64,000 bases of DNA. Source: Tridacna crocea (Eukaryota > Mollusca > Bivalvia > Cardiida > Cardiidae). Location of the stretch: the NCBI GenBank assembly GCA_943736015.1, contig OX031065.1, forward strand, positions 16,273,427-16,337,426, written 5' to 3'. Under the pieces are notes generated by a model, which saw only the letters and a list, made by a program, of their open reading frames with translations, searched no databases and was not told the DNA's origin. The position numbers and the translations under genes are program-made. This document shows positions 1 through 10,875 of the stretch, piece by piece (positions within the stretch are counted from its first letter, which is position 1; every line of letters starts with the position of its first letter).

Positions 1-410
1 AGTTCTGGTCCTGTTTTGCTTACTGGTGAAAGCATAGGGTTTGTAATCTTGAAGCCAGTGTCCCTCACTAAAGGCACTCAAATCTTTGTGGGAGTACTTT
101 GTGGGCGCAGTACAATTCAGAGCCCTAACCCAGAATGGTGAATCCCAGAACTCCTGTGTATCAACAAACCATTGCAGAGATATGGCTGAAATATTGTTGA
201 AAACTGCATAGAACCCTTATTGAGCAAACAATAAAATTGAACATTGAATGGCAGAAAAGTTCTCTTTAACAAGTAGAAATGTGAAATGTGATCCATCATG
301 AGTATACAAGTATATTAGTGAACTGTCAGCTACACAAATGCCTCGGAAATTTATGACTCATTACTTGCAAGATTCGAGATATAAGCAAGAAACATTTATA
401 TAAGATGGGG
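1..410. other. No recognisable feature
   Basis: AT-rich DNA. I see no gene, repeat boundary or RNA here. The only open frames are short and have no recognisable motif. Confidence 0.5.
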
Positions 411-560
411 TAGGAAAACATTATGTAAAAAGAAGAAAATGCTGTTCAACTATATTTTCTCTTTTTCCCTAAAACTTTTCTACCCTTTCAAAGACAGATT
501 TTGTCAAATGAGCCACATTTTTGTTTGTCATCAGCACAGATTAGTTTGAACTTCTGTCAT
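411..560 (+). mobile_element. T1 MITE fragment
   Basis: A degenerate T1 piece: the left-arm end, a weakened hairpin core and the start of the right arm are recognisable. Terminal repeats are missing. Confidence 0.5.
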
Positions 561-671
561 GTTTTAATCCTTTACCAAACAATCCCTGGCTTTTATGACC
601 CTGAGATGGAAGCCTTTTGAAAACATTGATGGAAAAGAAGAAAATGGTGGTAACCAGCATTTTCTCCTTTT

Positions 672-1908
672 TATACGCCCGTCGAAGACGGGACGTATTA
701 TGGGATCACCCGTGGCGGGCGTGCGGGCGGGCGGCGTCCAGTTCTTTGTCCAGAGCATATCTCCAAAACTGTACAAGCTAGGGTTATGAAATTTCATGGG
801 TGGATAGATCTCATCGAGGGGGAGTGCAGTGCACAGGAATCATAACTCTTGCTCGCTTAATTTTTGAGTTATTGCCCTTTGTTGTTTTTTATACTTGAAT
901 TTTGTCTGGAGCATATCTCGAAAACCATACTAGCTACGGTTATGAAATTTCATGGGTGGATAGATCTCATCGATGGGGAGTGTAGTGCACAAGAATCATA
1001 ACTCTTGCTTGCTTAATTTTTGAGTTATTGCCCATTGTTGTTTTTCATACTTGAATTTTGTCTAGAGCATATCTCCAAAAGTATACTAGCTAGGGTTATG
1101 AAATTTCATGGATGGATAGATCTCATTGAGGGGGAGTGCAGTGCACAGGAATCATAACTCTTGCTTGCTTAATTTTTGAGTTATTGCCCTTTGTTGTATT
1201 TCATACTTGAATTTTGTCCGGAGCATATCTCGAAAACTATACTAGCTACGGTTATGAAATTTTATGGGTGGATAGATCTTATCGAGGGAGAGTGCAGTGC
1301 ATAATAATTATAACTCTTGCTCGCTTAATTTTTGAGTTCTTGCCCATTGTTGTTTTTCATACTTGAATTTTGTCCGGAGCATATCCTCAGAACTATAGTA
1401 GCTAGGGTTATGAAATTTCATGGGTGGATAGATCTCACTGAGGGGGAGTGCAGTGCACAAGAATCATAACTCTTGCTTGAATAATTTTTGAGTTTTTGCC
1501 CTTTGTCCTTTTTTATACTTGAATTTTGTCCGGTGAATATCTCCAAAAGTATACTAGCTAGGGTTATGAAATTTCATGGGTGGATAGATCTCACCGAGGG
1601 GGAGTGCAGTGCACAGGAATCATAACTCTTGTTTGCTTAATTTTTGAGTTATTGCCCTTCGTCGTTTTTCATACTTGATTTTTGTCTGAAGCATATCTCC
1701 AAAACTATACTAGCTAGGGTTATGAAATTTCATGGGTGGATAGATCTCATCGATGGGGAGTGCAGTGCACAAGAATCACAACTCTTGCTTGCTTAATTTT
1801 TGAGTTATTGCCCTTTGTTGTTTTTCATACTTAAATTTTGTCCGGTGCATGCCCCAGCTTTACAACTTGAGGTAAGACGGGCATATCTTGCGACAATTAC
1901 CGCTCTTG
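672..1908. mobile_element. Pearl/Helentron-like element with 156-bp tandem core
   Basis: A left flank with the hairpin GCCCGTCGAAGACGGG (677-692), a tandem core of seven units, and a right flank containing GACGGGCATAT, which is the inverted counterpart of the left ATACGCCCGTC. A flank, tandem core, flank layout with subterminal inverted repeats resembles the pearl elements of oysters, which are thought to be non-autonomous Helentrons; that assignment is an inference. The insertion lies between T residues inside a T1 copy. No transposase or helicase coding is present. Confidence 0.6.
753..1844. repeat. 156-bp tandem repeat, seven units
   Basis: The phrase GAGCATATCTC or a close variant recurs at 753, 909, 1065, 1221, 1377, 1533 and 1689, exactly 156 bp apart, and a decayed start is seen at 1845. 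Units differ at scattered bases. They contain the palindromic AGTGCAGTGCAC and the phrase GGATAGATCTCA. Confidence 0.92.
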
Positions 1909-2040
1909 TTCCACAATGTTTTCTACCCTGCTGGAAACAAATTTCAATGTTTGAGTTGCAATTATTTTGTTGTCTGCAAGTGCTTTCAATTTGGACCAGT
2001 CTAGAATATAGTTGCTTGGTAAAGGGTTTGGTAAAGGGTT

Positions 2041-2160
2041 TGCCCTGTACAAGTTTTTTGAGAGTTTTGATATTCCTGTGAAAGAAATCTTTTGAAAATG
2101 TAGGAAAAGGAAAAATTGCTTGTAACCAGCATTTTCTCATATTTTCTTACTGTTCTCAGT
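2041..2160 (+). mobile_element. T1 MITE fragment
   Basis: Left-arm remnant with AAAGAAATCTTTTG and a decayed hairpin core followed by AACCAGCATTTTCTCA. It directly abuts the preceding T1 copy. Confidence 0.5.
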
Positions 2161-2446
2161 CTATTCAAGGACAAATATATTGAAGTTGTCTGTCACTTAC
2201 TTTAACATAGACACATCTAATGTTTTGCTGTGAAATGTGTGTGTGTTTTTTTGGCCAAGACTTGTTATTTTTTTAGATTCACTTGTTAATAATCATCTGT
2301 ATATTAATCATTTATGGTAGGTAAATATTGCTACAAATTAAGTAAAATGTGTGCTTTTGTGCTTTGAATGTAGTGAAACTCAAATCTCTTCTCTTCCTGT
2401 TATGTTACGTCCTTACTTGCTGCAAGTGATTTTTTAGCATGGCTGT

Positions 2447-2676
2447 TTAACCCTTTATCACACTATCCCGACTTTTGACGATTTTGAGAAAGAAGCCTTT
2501 TGAAAACATTGTGGGAAAAAGAGAAAATGCTGGTAACCAGCATTTTTTTCCTTTTTCAAAAATCTTTTCTATCCTTGCAAAAACAAATTTCCATTTTTTA
2601 GTCACATTTATTTTGTCATCTGCAAATGCTTTCAATTGCGACCAGGCTAAAATCTTGTCATTTGGTAATGAGTTAA
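2447..2676 (+). mobile_element. T1 MITE, full length
   Basis: TTAA at both ends (2447-2450, 2673-2676), left arm first, hairpin centre GGTAACC, right arm with TTGCGACCAGGCTAAAAT. A typical 230-bp copy. Confidence 0.9.
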
Positions 2677-2959
2677 CTATCAGAATGTCTGGAAAAAGGT
2701 TAAACATGCTCAAAATGACTGGCAGCTTGTTGCAGGCCTGATTATTTTTCTATAAAGATGCCTGATTGTAGAATGTGTTGGATGACAAAAGGACACAAGA
2801 GTAGATAGCCTGTGTGCTATAAGATAGCTGAATAAGTGTTTAAAGGAGCATAAAATCATAAGTAGTGAAATTCTGTATGTATGGTTGAACTGATTTACTA
2901 GTTATTACTTGTATTACCCGGTACTTACCAATATTCAACTTATATATTCAACTTCCTGA

Positions 2960-3102
2960 AAGGTATAGTAACCAGCATTTTCTCCATTTCCCATAATGTT
3001 TTCTACCCTGCTAGAAACAAATTTCTATTTCTGTTTATTTTGTTGTCTGCAAGAGCTTTCAATATGGACCAGTCTAAAATTTTGTCTTTTGGTAAAGAGT
3101 GC
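2960..3102 (+). mobile_element. T1 MITE, right half
   Basis: Begins inside the hairpin (GTAACCAGCATTTTCTCC) and continues through the right arm to GGTAAAGAGTGCAA. The left arm is absent and the final TTAA is lost. Confidence 0.75.
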
Positions 3103-3284
3103 AATGTTCAAAACAGTTGTCTGCTGTAGGATGAAAAAAAAATCGGCTATAGAAGCTACTTTGATAGTATATAGAGCTGTTGGTGTGAGCAATTAGTGCT
3201 TTTGATTTCATGTCTTATTTTCTTATTAGATATAGTGAGATTTTTTAGCTAGTTTTTTAAAATGTTTGCATTGTTAATTCACTA

Positions 3285-3512
3285 ACCTCTACCAAACAAA
3301 TAATCCCATGTGTTTTTACGGCTCTGGTAAAAAAGATTGTGAAAACCTGGTGGGCAAAGAAGAAAATGCTGGGGATACCAGCATTTTCTCCTTTTTCCAC
3401 AGTCTTTTCTACGGTTTCATTGATTATTCCAATTGTTTTAGGACACATCTGATGTCATTATGCATATTTATACATTTTATTTGGACAAGCCTAAATTGTT
3501 TTTTGTCTCTTT
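3285..3512 (+). mobile_element. T1 MITE, diverged
   Basis: TACCAAACAA start, decayed left arm, hairpin with GGGGATACC centre, shortened right arm ending near TTGGACAAGCC. It abuts the next copy. Confidence 0.65.
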
Positions 3513-3715
3513 AACCAAGCCCTGGTTTTTACATCCCAGATTTAGAAGCCTTCAGAAAACCTTGTGGAAAGAGGAGAAAATACTGGTAACCAGCATTTTC
3601 TCCCTTTCCCACAATGTTGTCTACTCTTGCGAAGTCAAGTTTCAATTTTTGAGTCACATTTTATTTTGTTGTCTGCAAGTGCTTTCAATTTGGACTAGTC
3701 TAAAATTTAGAGTTA
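3510..3715 (+). mobile_element. T1 MITE
   Basis: Starts at TTTAACCAAGCCCTGG, has the hairpin centre GGTAACC at about 3587 and a right arm up to TAGTCTAAAATTTAG. The terminal GGTAAAG box is lost. Confidence 0.8.
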
Positions 3716-4587
3716 GAATTAAGAGTTAATCAATTCCTATACAGTCTACTTTTAGACTTAGACTACTACTATACTCTTATTTGCAGACAGGCCATTTTTA
3801 GACTTCCCACAAACAAAAATATGAGGCAAAGCATAAATATTTGAGAGAAAGAAAAGTGTATTTTTTGTCACAACTTTAGGAAAAGAGACTGTTTGCTAGT
3901 GAAATAGGCATTTATTTGTAACTTGGAAGCCTTGAAAATGTAGAAAATGTAAGATGTAGAAACTGAAAATCTGTACCAGAACGCAGAATTATGGACTTTT
4001 TCACAATGAAAGGATTTGCAGATAGCAAACTGAATACGGCGTAAAAACCTGGAATTAGTTTTTTTTGAAAGCTAAGGGTAGAAAAGTGAGTAAAGGGGAA
4101 ATTGTTGGCCACCAGCATTTTCTTCTTTCTTGTTTTTCTCCATTTTCCTAGCATCACTTCTTGTGTGAATTCAATTGAGTACTGAATAAGACTTTATCAC
4201 ATACTTTTGGGACTACTTTTTGGGCCCAGCCAGATTAATGGTTCATTGAATATAGCTTTGACATACCTTGACCAATCATACTTGTTGCTATTTATAGATA
4301 TTTTGTAACAGCATCTTTAATGTGTGATCGTTATATAGTGCCTACAATTACATGTATATTGTTACATAGAGTTTTAAAACTTATTTTGTTTTTGTGTCAT
4401 GTTTTTGCTTTAGTTTGTGAAGGAAATGTTGTTTTTGCAGACTGATTGTGAATGATATCGCTTGTCATCAGTCGGTAATTAATCCAGTGAAATCTTTCAG
4501 CCTGTCAATAAGTATTATATTTCCAATAAAACTGTTGTACTAGTTTGAAATATGTACTTCTTATCTTTTTCGACTTTGAAAAGTTGC

Positions 4588-4660
4588 GCCTCATAGCTCA
4601 CAATATGGTTTATTGAATAATAAACCATGATAGAAAGAGGATTATTTCTATTCTAACATG
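4588..4660 (+). repeat. Dispersed repeat with ATAAACCAT hairpin
   Basis: Contains the hairpin ATGGTTTATT/AATAAACCAT (4605-4628) followed by GATAGAAAGAGGATTATTTC. The same arrangement recurs at 56190-56240, so this is a dispersed family. Confidence 0.5.
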
Positions 4661-4739
4661 ACCAACTCTTAGTCAAAGGAAAACAAGTTTATACTTTATG
4701 CGAAAACACGGATGCATGTAATATTCCATTGAATAACTT

Positions 4740-5240
4740 ACATTATACAGAATGACGTCACTCTAAATAGAATGATGTTTCTTTACATAGAATATTATTA
4801 TACTGCAAAGAAATTTCTCGTGATCTGATTGGTTAACAGGCCGGGAACATATATCATGTTCCCTGGCAAAAGCCACGTAGAGCCAGTTTCCCTTTTGAGT
4901 GCCCCATAAACATCACTACACATGCAACAAAACATCCAAAATGGCAGTGTCGATCGATCACCAGACTGCACATTTATGCACCAAACTGCACATTTTAGTG
5001 ACGTCAGTTTCCAGTGATGTCAGTTTTCATTGAATTGGGGGACTCAGAAGGGAATTTCTATTTCGGTAAAAATTTGCAATATGATAAATTTGTTGTACGG
5101 TCAGGTGGCAGGGTACTTGGAAACTTGTTCACGGCTGTGTCAAATCATGTCGCCACCTCGCCTTCGGCTCGGGACGACATGATTCACCACAGCTGTGAAC
5201 AAGTTTCCAAGTCCCCTGCCACCTGACCGCACAAATGATA
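4740..5240 (+). mobile_element. Fold-back (FB) element
   Basis: The body contains TGATTGGTTAAC, GATCGATCACCAGACTGCA and two GTCAGTTTCC-type boxes. It ends in a long hairpin at about 5095-5232: one arm reads GGTCAGGTGGCAGGG, the other CCCCTGCCACCTGACC, with CTCGCCTTCGGCTCG in the loop. Further copies are at 34.4-34.9 kb and 42.7-44.9 kb. Confidence 0.75.
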
Positions 5241-5492
5241 ATGTACCATGCTTTCGATGCACTTTGTTTATAGAGCCAAATTCATGTGTCATGTTAGAAT
5301 ATTAAGTAAACCTTTATATGATTTTGAAATTCAAAGTAACGCTTGTTGTTTTGAAAAAGTAGTCTGGTTCTGTGCCAAGAATGCCCAAATTAGGTAGATG
5401 TGTATTTGTAGAATGCCATCTAGCAGGACATAATGGATGTAATGTTGAAAGCACTTACCAGTGTAAAATTCCATTCAATCATTCAGTTAAAG

Positions 5493-5721
5493 TTAACTCT
5501 TTACCAAATGACAAATTTTAGACTGGTCCAAATTGAAAGCACTTGCAGGCAACAAAATAAATGTAACGGAAAATTGAAATTTGATTTGAGCAGGATAGAA
5601 ATCAATGTCAAAAAAGGAGAAAATTTTAGTTACCGGTATTTTTCTCCTTTTACCATATTGTTTTCAGAAGGCTTCTTTCTCAGGGTCATGAAAAACCAGG
5701 GATTGTTTGGTAAAGGTTTAA
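5493..5721 (-). mobile_element. T1 MITE, full length
   Basis: TTAA at both ends, right arm first (AGACTGGTCCAAATTG), hairpin centre GTTACCGG, left arm last. Its right-hand TTAA is also the start of the next copy. Confidence 0.88.
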
Positions 5722-5952
5722 CCTATTACCACACCATCCCTAGTTTTGACGACCCTGAGAAAGAAGCCTTTAAAAAACATTGTGGGAAAAGGAGAAAATG
5801 CTGGTAACTAGCATTTTCTCCTTTTCCCACAAAGTTTTTCTACTTTTCATAAAACAAATTTAAATTTTCAGTCTCTTTTATTTTCTTGTCTCCAAAACTA
5901 ATGCTTTTGATTTGGACAAGCCTAAAATATTGTCGTTTGGTAAAGTTTTAGA
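5718..5952 (+). mobile_element. T1 MITE, full length
   Basis: Shares TTAA 5718-5721 with the preceding copy and runs in the opposite orientation. Hairpin centre GGTAACT. The right terminus TTTGGTAAAGTTTTA has lost its TTAA. Confidence 0.85.
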
Positions 5953-6072
5953 TACGGCAGGGAAACTGAGAGCACATAGCTATGTCAGCACATTTTTGAC
6001 ATAAACATTGTCACCCAGGATTCAAAACAGACTTAAAGCCTTTATTTGTTATAGCCTCTCAAGTGGATTATT

Positions 6073-6301
6073 TTAACTCTTTACCAAACAACAGTATTTT
6101 AGACTGGTCCAAATTTAAAGCATGTGCAGACAACAAAATAAACATAACTCGTATATTGAAATTTGCATCCAGCAGGGTAGAAAACATTGCGGGAAAAGGA
6201 GAAAAGGCTGGTTACCAGCATTTTCTCCTTTTCCCACAATGTTTTCCAAAGGTTTCTATCTCGGGGTCATAAAAACCATGGATTGTTTTGTATAGTGTTA
6301 A
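6073..6301 (-). mobile_element. T1 MITE, full length
   Basis: TTAA at 6073-6076 and 6298-6301, right arm first, hairpin centre GGTTACC, left arm with TCGGGGTCATAAAAACC. Confidence 0.9.
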
Positions 6302-6334
6302 ACTGTGTTCTAAATTCTGTGTGTAATTTAATAC

Positions 6335-6568
6335 TTAACCCTCTATCAAACAATGCCTGATTTTTAGGACCCTGAGATAGAAGCCTTTTGAAAACATTGT
6401 GGGTAAAGAAGAAAATGCTGGTAACCAGCATTTTCTCCTTTTCCCACAATGTTTTCTACCCTGCTGGAAACAAATTTCATTCAATTTTTGAGTTATTTTA
6501 TTTTGTTGTCTGCAAGACTTAGTGCTTTAAATTTGGACCAGTCTAAAATTTTGTCTTTTGAAAAAGGG
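6335..6568 (+). mobile_element. T1 MITE
   Basis: TTAA at 6335-6338, left arm first, hairpin centre GGTAACC. The right arm is complete to GACCAGTCTAAAATTTTG but the terminal repeat is altered. Confidence 0.85.
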
Positions 6569-6787
6569 CAATATTTTAGGCTATACCAAATTTAAAGAAC
6601 TTTACATGTAAAATTACAAGTAAAATTACAAGTTGCTCAATAAATCATATTTGTCTTAGAAAAAATAGGAAACATTGTGCGAAAAGGAGAAAGTTTTGGT
6701 TTGGTTACCAGGATTTGCTGTATTGATACAAGATTTTCTGTAGCCTTTTTCCCAGGTTTGTTCAAAATGGGATTTTTGGGTTATGGA

Positions 6788-6952
6788 TTAATCCTTCACC
6801 ACACAATGCCGACTTTTTACAACCTTGACAAAAAAGACTTTCAAAAACATTGTGGGAAAGGGAGAAAATGCATTTTCTCCTTTTCAAACCATGTTTTCAA
6901 AAGGCTTCTTTCTCAGGGTTGTTAAAAGTTGGGATTGTGTGGTAAAGAGTTA
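6788..6952. mobile_element. T1 derivative made of two left arms
   Basis: TTAA at both ends, but both halves are the left arm: CCTTCACCACACAATGCC at the start is mirrored by TTGGGATTGTGTGGTAAAG at the end. The whole 165 bp is therefore one long imperfect palindrome around GAAAATGCATTTTC. It lacks the right arm found in normal copies. Confidence 0.8.
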
Positions 6953-7400
6953 ACTCTTTACCAGCGACAAATTTTTTGACAGGACCAAAATGAAAGCATC
7001 TGCAGACAACAAATTAAAGATTGGAAATATGATGATTTCTGACTTCAATAGTGTAGAAAATATTGTGGAAAAAGAAGAAATTCCTGACTTTATGTAATTT
7101 CTACAATTTTGTGATTCTATTCTAAACCATTACCAACTAGTCATAGGTTTTAACAACCCCAATGCAAAAATTACGAAAAGGTTAATTGAAAAAGAGAAAA
7201 TGCTGGTAGCAAGCTATTTCACATTTTGCCACAATGTTTTGTACCCTATTCAACTCTTTGCCAAACAATAAAATTTCGGACAGCTCTAAATTAAAAGCAG
7301 TTGCAGACAAAAAATGAAATTTATCTGAAATGTTTGAGTTTGTTATTGAAAGAGAAGAAACAATTTAGGGATATGGAGAAAATACTGGTTAGTCAGTAAA
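6949..7400. mobile_element. Degenerate T1 cluster
   Basis: Starts at the TTAA shared with the preceding copy, with a right arm (GACAAATTTTTTGACAGG). Decayed cores and arms follow to about 7400, including GAGAAAATGCTGGTAGC and TTTGCCAAACAATAAAAT. Individual copy boundaries cannot be drawn. Confidence 0.5.
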
Positions 7401-7560
7401 ATTAATCCCAATGGATATCAAACCGCTCCCGTTACAAACCCATAGAGCGCCAAATAAACAAGAGAGAACTTCAGTCTAAAAAAGGCTATCCAAACAAATA
7501 TAAACTAAGATTTTAAAGTCGCATTGTACATTGTACAGAAAGTCTGAGGAAAGTGGACGG

Positions 7561-7617
7561 TGTAGATCAAAGATCAGACTGCACGTTCTTTGCAGTCAGA
7601 TCATGATCTACACAGAC
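7561..7617. mobile_element. T4 hairpin core
   Basis: TGTAGATCAAAGATCAGACT is mirrored by AGTCAGATCATGATCTACA. This is the core of the T4 family seen complete at 59990-60203; the outer ends are not clear here. Confidence 0.6.
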
Positions 7618-7755
7618 TGTAAAGGCAACTTTAATTATATATGGCACTTTGAAGTTTTCGTTTTTACGCGCCTTAGACATCAAACCTCTGTCGACGATTT
7701 GAACAGTGTACCAGAACTATATCTATCTGATAAAGATTTTAACTCTATCCAAATA

Positions 7756-7870
7756 GGCTTAACCCTTTCGGCGCCATAGGCGAAAGCAGAGACTTTTGCG
7801 GACGGCATAAATCAAGATCAGACTGCACAGAACGTGCAGTCTGATCTTTGATCTATGTCATCTGCTGGTG
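7756..7870 (+). mobile_element. T4 element, partial
   Basis: A TTAACCC-like start (7759) is followed by the hairpin ATCAAGATCAGACTGCAC and its mirror GTGCAGTCTGATCTTTGAT (7810-7855). The 3' half is not recognisable. Confidence 0.55.
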
Positions 7871-8602
7871 TAGTCAAACCTATACAAACAAAATCTTTGT
7901 AAGTTTCAACAGAATGTGTTTAGAGTCGTCCGCTGGTATTTGAATTTATTTATTTTGCACTGAAAGTTTTAAGAAACAAGTAAACCGTGTAGACTCGGAA
8001 TCAGATCGTACATTTTGTGAAGCGTCATTTTAAACTATGCCGTCTGCAAACCTCATACCTTTGCAAATGGCGATTTTCAAAGATTAAAACCCTTCTCGGT
8101 GATCCCAATCGAATTTCAATTAGAAAAAGCAGGAAATTATCTTATTTAAAACTTAGATTCTAGTGTTTTGTATTAAAATCAATATCAATGACACTCTTTT
8201 GTTAAAATTAATTGAAATCTTCATCAAAAACAGATTAAAACGTTACATGCACGTCACCTTTTTCCTAGTGTTGTGTTTAGTACTTTGATCCGTCAAGCGT
8301 CTAGGAGAAATGATGAAGGGTAGATCATTAAGGGAGACTACTCTTGCTTTACTCTTTTTCTTAGACAGTACGAGTTTTTTCCCCTAGACCATAATTTTTT
8401 TTAAAAAATCCCAGCCGCAATAGTTTTGCAGTACGAGTCTATGGGCATCATTTATTGGGTTGATTGATAAAAGATATAATTCGACATTGTAATTAAACTG
8501 TATCTAATTGAGAAAAATGGCTATTTATCTATTTTTTTCATCATATATGAATCAAGGAAAATCATATCTGCACATGATTATGTAGACTACACCGTAGCTT
8601 AT
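7871..8602. other. No recognisable gene
   Basis: AT-rich sequence with scattered AGACTGCAC-like words but no exon, repeat boundary or RNA gene that I can support. Confidence 0.4.
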
Positions 8603-9150
8603 TTAAAGGTGGCCCTTCAGAATTTGCTACGAAAATTTTATAAGAATACAAAAATATCATCCTTATACTCTCAAAGCCTTACAATTATCATTCATAAACC
8701 TCCAGTAGTCGAAAACCATCCGTGAACAAGAGAAATTAAAGATTTACTACAGCCCAGGTCGACATCGACAGGAAACACATTCTATTTATGCATGTGCAAC
8801 TTGCTCAAATACATACCGGAAATACACAGATGAAGCTTCAAAGATAGCGTCCGAGGAAGATATTATGAAAAATAATTACATGTTTGTAATGTAATGGAAT
8901 TTAAGTGTCATTAGTCCCATTCCAGTCACATAACATTCCCACAATGCTTATTTTCATTTTTGGTGCGAAATCTAAAAATAGCTTAAGAGGCTACGTAGCC
9001 TTTTAAGGGAATACCATAATTTTTTTTTTTTTTTTGTAATTTTACGATTCTTAATTATTGATGATTTGTATTGTTCTTTCATATAAATTTCAGTGATATG
9101 TATTTTTTTTGATTTGGTGTGATGTGAAAATTCTAAATACCCACCTTTAA
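8603..9150 (+). mobile_element. T2 MITE, full length, with empty T1 site
   Basis: TTAA at both ends. The terminal inverted repeat is AGGTGGCCCTTCAGAATTT at the left, with AAATTCTAAATACCCACCT at the right. It carries an internal palindrome GGCTACGTAGCC near 8990. The TTAA at 8901-8904 in GGAATTTAAGTGTCATTAG is unoccupied; a T1 copy fills the same site in the second T2 copy. Confidence 0.85.
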
Positions 9151-9230
9151 ATCAATGAAAAATTTTGTCAAACAGTATGCTTGTATATGACTCTTTCTTA
9201 TACATTTTAATCAAATAATTATCGTGCAAT

Positions 9231-9420
9231 TTAACCCTTTACAAGACAGTCCCGATAATTAGGGACACTGTTTAGGCTTTTGGAAAACATGATGAGAATC
9301 TTGAGGAAAACTGCTTGTTACATGTTATTTTCCTTTTGCCACAGTAATTTCATATCCTTCACAAAGTCCTTCTTTTGAGAAACTTTTGATCAAACACTAT
9401 CTGTAAATGTTATTAATACT
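9231..9420 (+). mobile_element. T1 MITE, degenerate
   Basis: TTAACCCTTTACAAGACA start, decayed left arm and core (GCTTGTTACATG), and a right arm that fades out. Confidence 0.5.
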
Positions 9421-9466
9421 AAATTGTACAGAACTTTTATAGTCTAGTCGATTTGTTTGTTTAAAA

Positions 9467-9685
9467 TTCAACCCTTATCCTACTAAGTAACTGAGATGAA
9501 AAATTCAAACTGATAGTAAAAACCAAAATTTGGCTATTTCAAAGGTTTTTTTTTTTTTCAGGATTAGACATGCTCTTATTGGACAGTGTTGATCAAAGAT
9601 CAGACTACATGTTCTGTGCAATCTGACCTTGATCAACATTGTCTGCAAAAGGTCCTTGAGTTGCACTTAATAGCCTAAGAGTTGA
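9467..9685 (-). mobile_element. T4 MITE
   Basis: Reverse orientation: starts TTCAACCCTTATCCTACTAA and contains the hairpin GTTGATCAAAGATCAGAC / TGACCTTGATCAAC at 9586-9645. It ends near TAGCCTAAGAGTTGA, the counterpart of TTAACCCTTAGGCTGCTAA. Confidence 0.65.
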
Positions 9686-9964
9686 TACTATTCAAATATT
9701 TTCAATGATATCACAGCTGCAACCACTTCACCTATACATTTTCTCCCAGGTTTTTTTTTTTCCAGCACTTCTCACTATGGTGTTCCTAAGTCATTGGCTG
9801 CTTTCCCAGATAACCATCTAGGGCATCATACACAGGTTATTCAGAAGCAAGATAGGAATGAATCCTGTTGCAATGACTATTATAAATTCTCTGAGAGAAA
9901 TTGGCAAGCTGGAATTTTGTACCAGCCACATGCTCACTCAAATGTTGTTACCAGCTGAGCTACA

Positions 9965-10135
9965 GAGAATTTTCATCTTTTCCCACAATGCATTTCAAAA
10001 GCTGTCTTTTTCTCAGAAGACTTCTCCTTTTCTGGTCACAAGCATTTTCTTCTTTTCCAACAATGTTTTCAAAAGCCATCTCTTTCTTCTGGTCACCAGC
10101 ATTTTCTTCTTTTCCCACAATGTTTCCAAAAATTT
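9965..10135. repeat. Tandem T1 half-arm repeats
   Basis: Three successive copies of a T1 half arm. Each reads AGCATTTTCTTCTTTTCC or similar, then ACAATGTTTTCAAAAGC and TTTCTTCTGGTCA. This is local tandem duplication of one hairpin arm. Confidence 0.65.
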
Positions 10136-10145
10136 CCAATATTTT

Positions 10146-10372
10146 GACTCTTTACCAGACGACAAAGTTTTGACCTTGCCCAACTTGAAAGTATTTGCAG
10201 ACAACAGTTTAAATGTGACTCAAATAATGAAATCTAATCCTGATAGGGTAGAAAACACTGTTGGAAAAAGAGAAAATACTGCTTACCATTATTTTCTCCT
10301 TTTCCCACAGTGCTTTCAAAAGGCTTCTTCCTCAAGCGTGTTAAAAGTCATTATTGGGTTGTAAAAGGTTAA
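10146..10372 (-). mobile_element. T1 MITE
   Basis: Right arm first (CTCTTTACCAGACGACAAAG), hairpin centre TGCTTACCA, left arm, terminal TTAA at 10369-10372. A further decayed left-arm fragment follows to about 10515. Confidence 0.8.
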
Positions 10373-10637
10373 AAAAACCTTCTTTTTCTTCAAAGACATC
10401 CTGTCTAGTTACCAACGTTTTTTTTTTTCCTACAATGTTTAAGAAAGCCTACAGTGTTTTCAAAAGCCTTCTCTATTTGGGGTTGTTAAAACTCAGGATT
10501 GTGTGGAATGGGGTAAAAGGAATGACAAGATAAAAAGATAGAAATTCATCAAATAAACCTTATTTATTTCACAATGCAGTTCTGCGCATAAATATATATA
10601 TGCATGTATTTTACAAAAATATTTTGACTGTAATTGC

Positions 10638-10866
10638 TGAACTCTGTACCAACGACAAAATTTTTAGACTGGTCCAAATTGAAAGCACTTGCAGATGACA
10701 ATATAACTGTAACTAGAAATTTAAACATTATTTCCAGCAGGGTAGAAAACATCGTGGGAAAAGGAGAAAATGCTGGTTATCAGCATTTTCTCCTTTTTCC
10801 ACAATGTTTTCAAAAGGCTTCTCCCTCAGGGTCATAAAAACAAGGGATTGTACAGTAAAGGGTTAA
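10638..10866 (-). mobile_element. T1 MITE
   Basis: Right arm first with the usual AGACTGGTCCAAATTG, hairpin centre GGTTATCAGC, left arm, TTAA at 10863-10866. The left TTAA has become TGAA. Confidence 0.87.
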
Positions 10867-10875
10867 GAATTATCA

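Larger units (their letters stand above)
564..2041 (+). mobile_element. T1 MITE interrupted by a pearl-like element
   Basis: The left arm begins with TTAA at 564-567 and runs into the hairpin up to about 671. The matching right arm resumes at about 1909 (CCACAATGTTTTC) and ends in GGTAAAGGGTTT near 2041. The 1.2 kb between the halves is a separate tandem-repeat element, so the T1 copy was present first. Confidence 0.8.
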
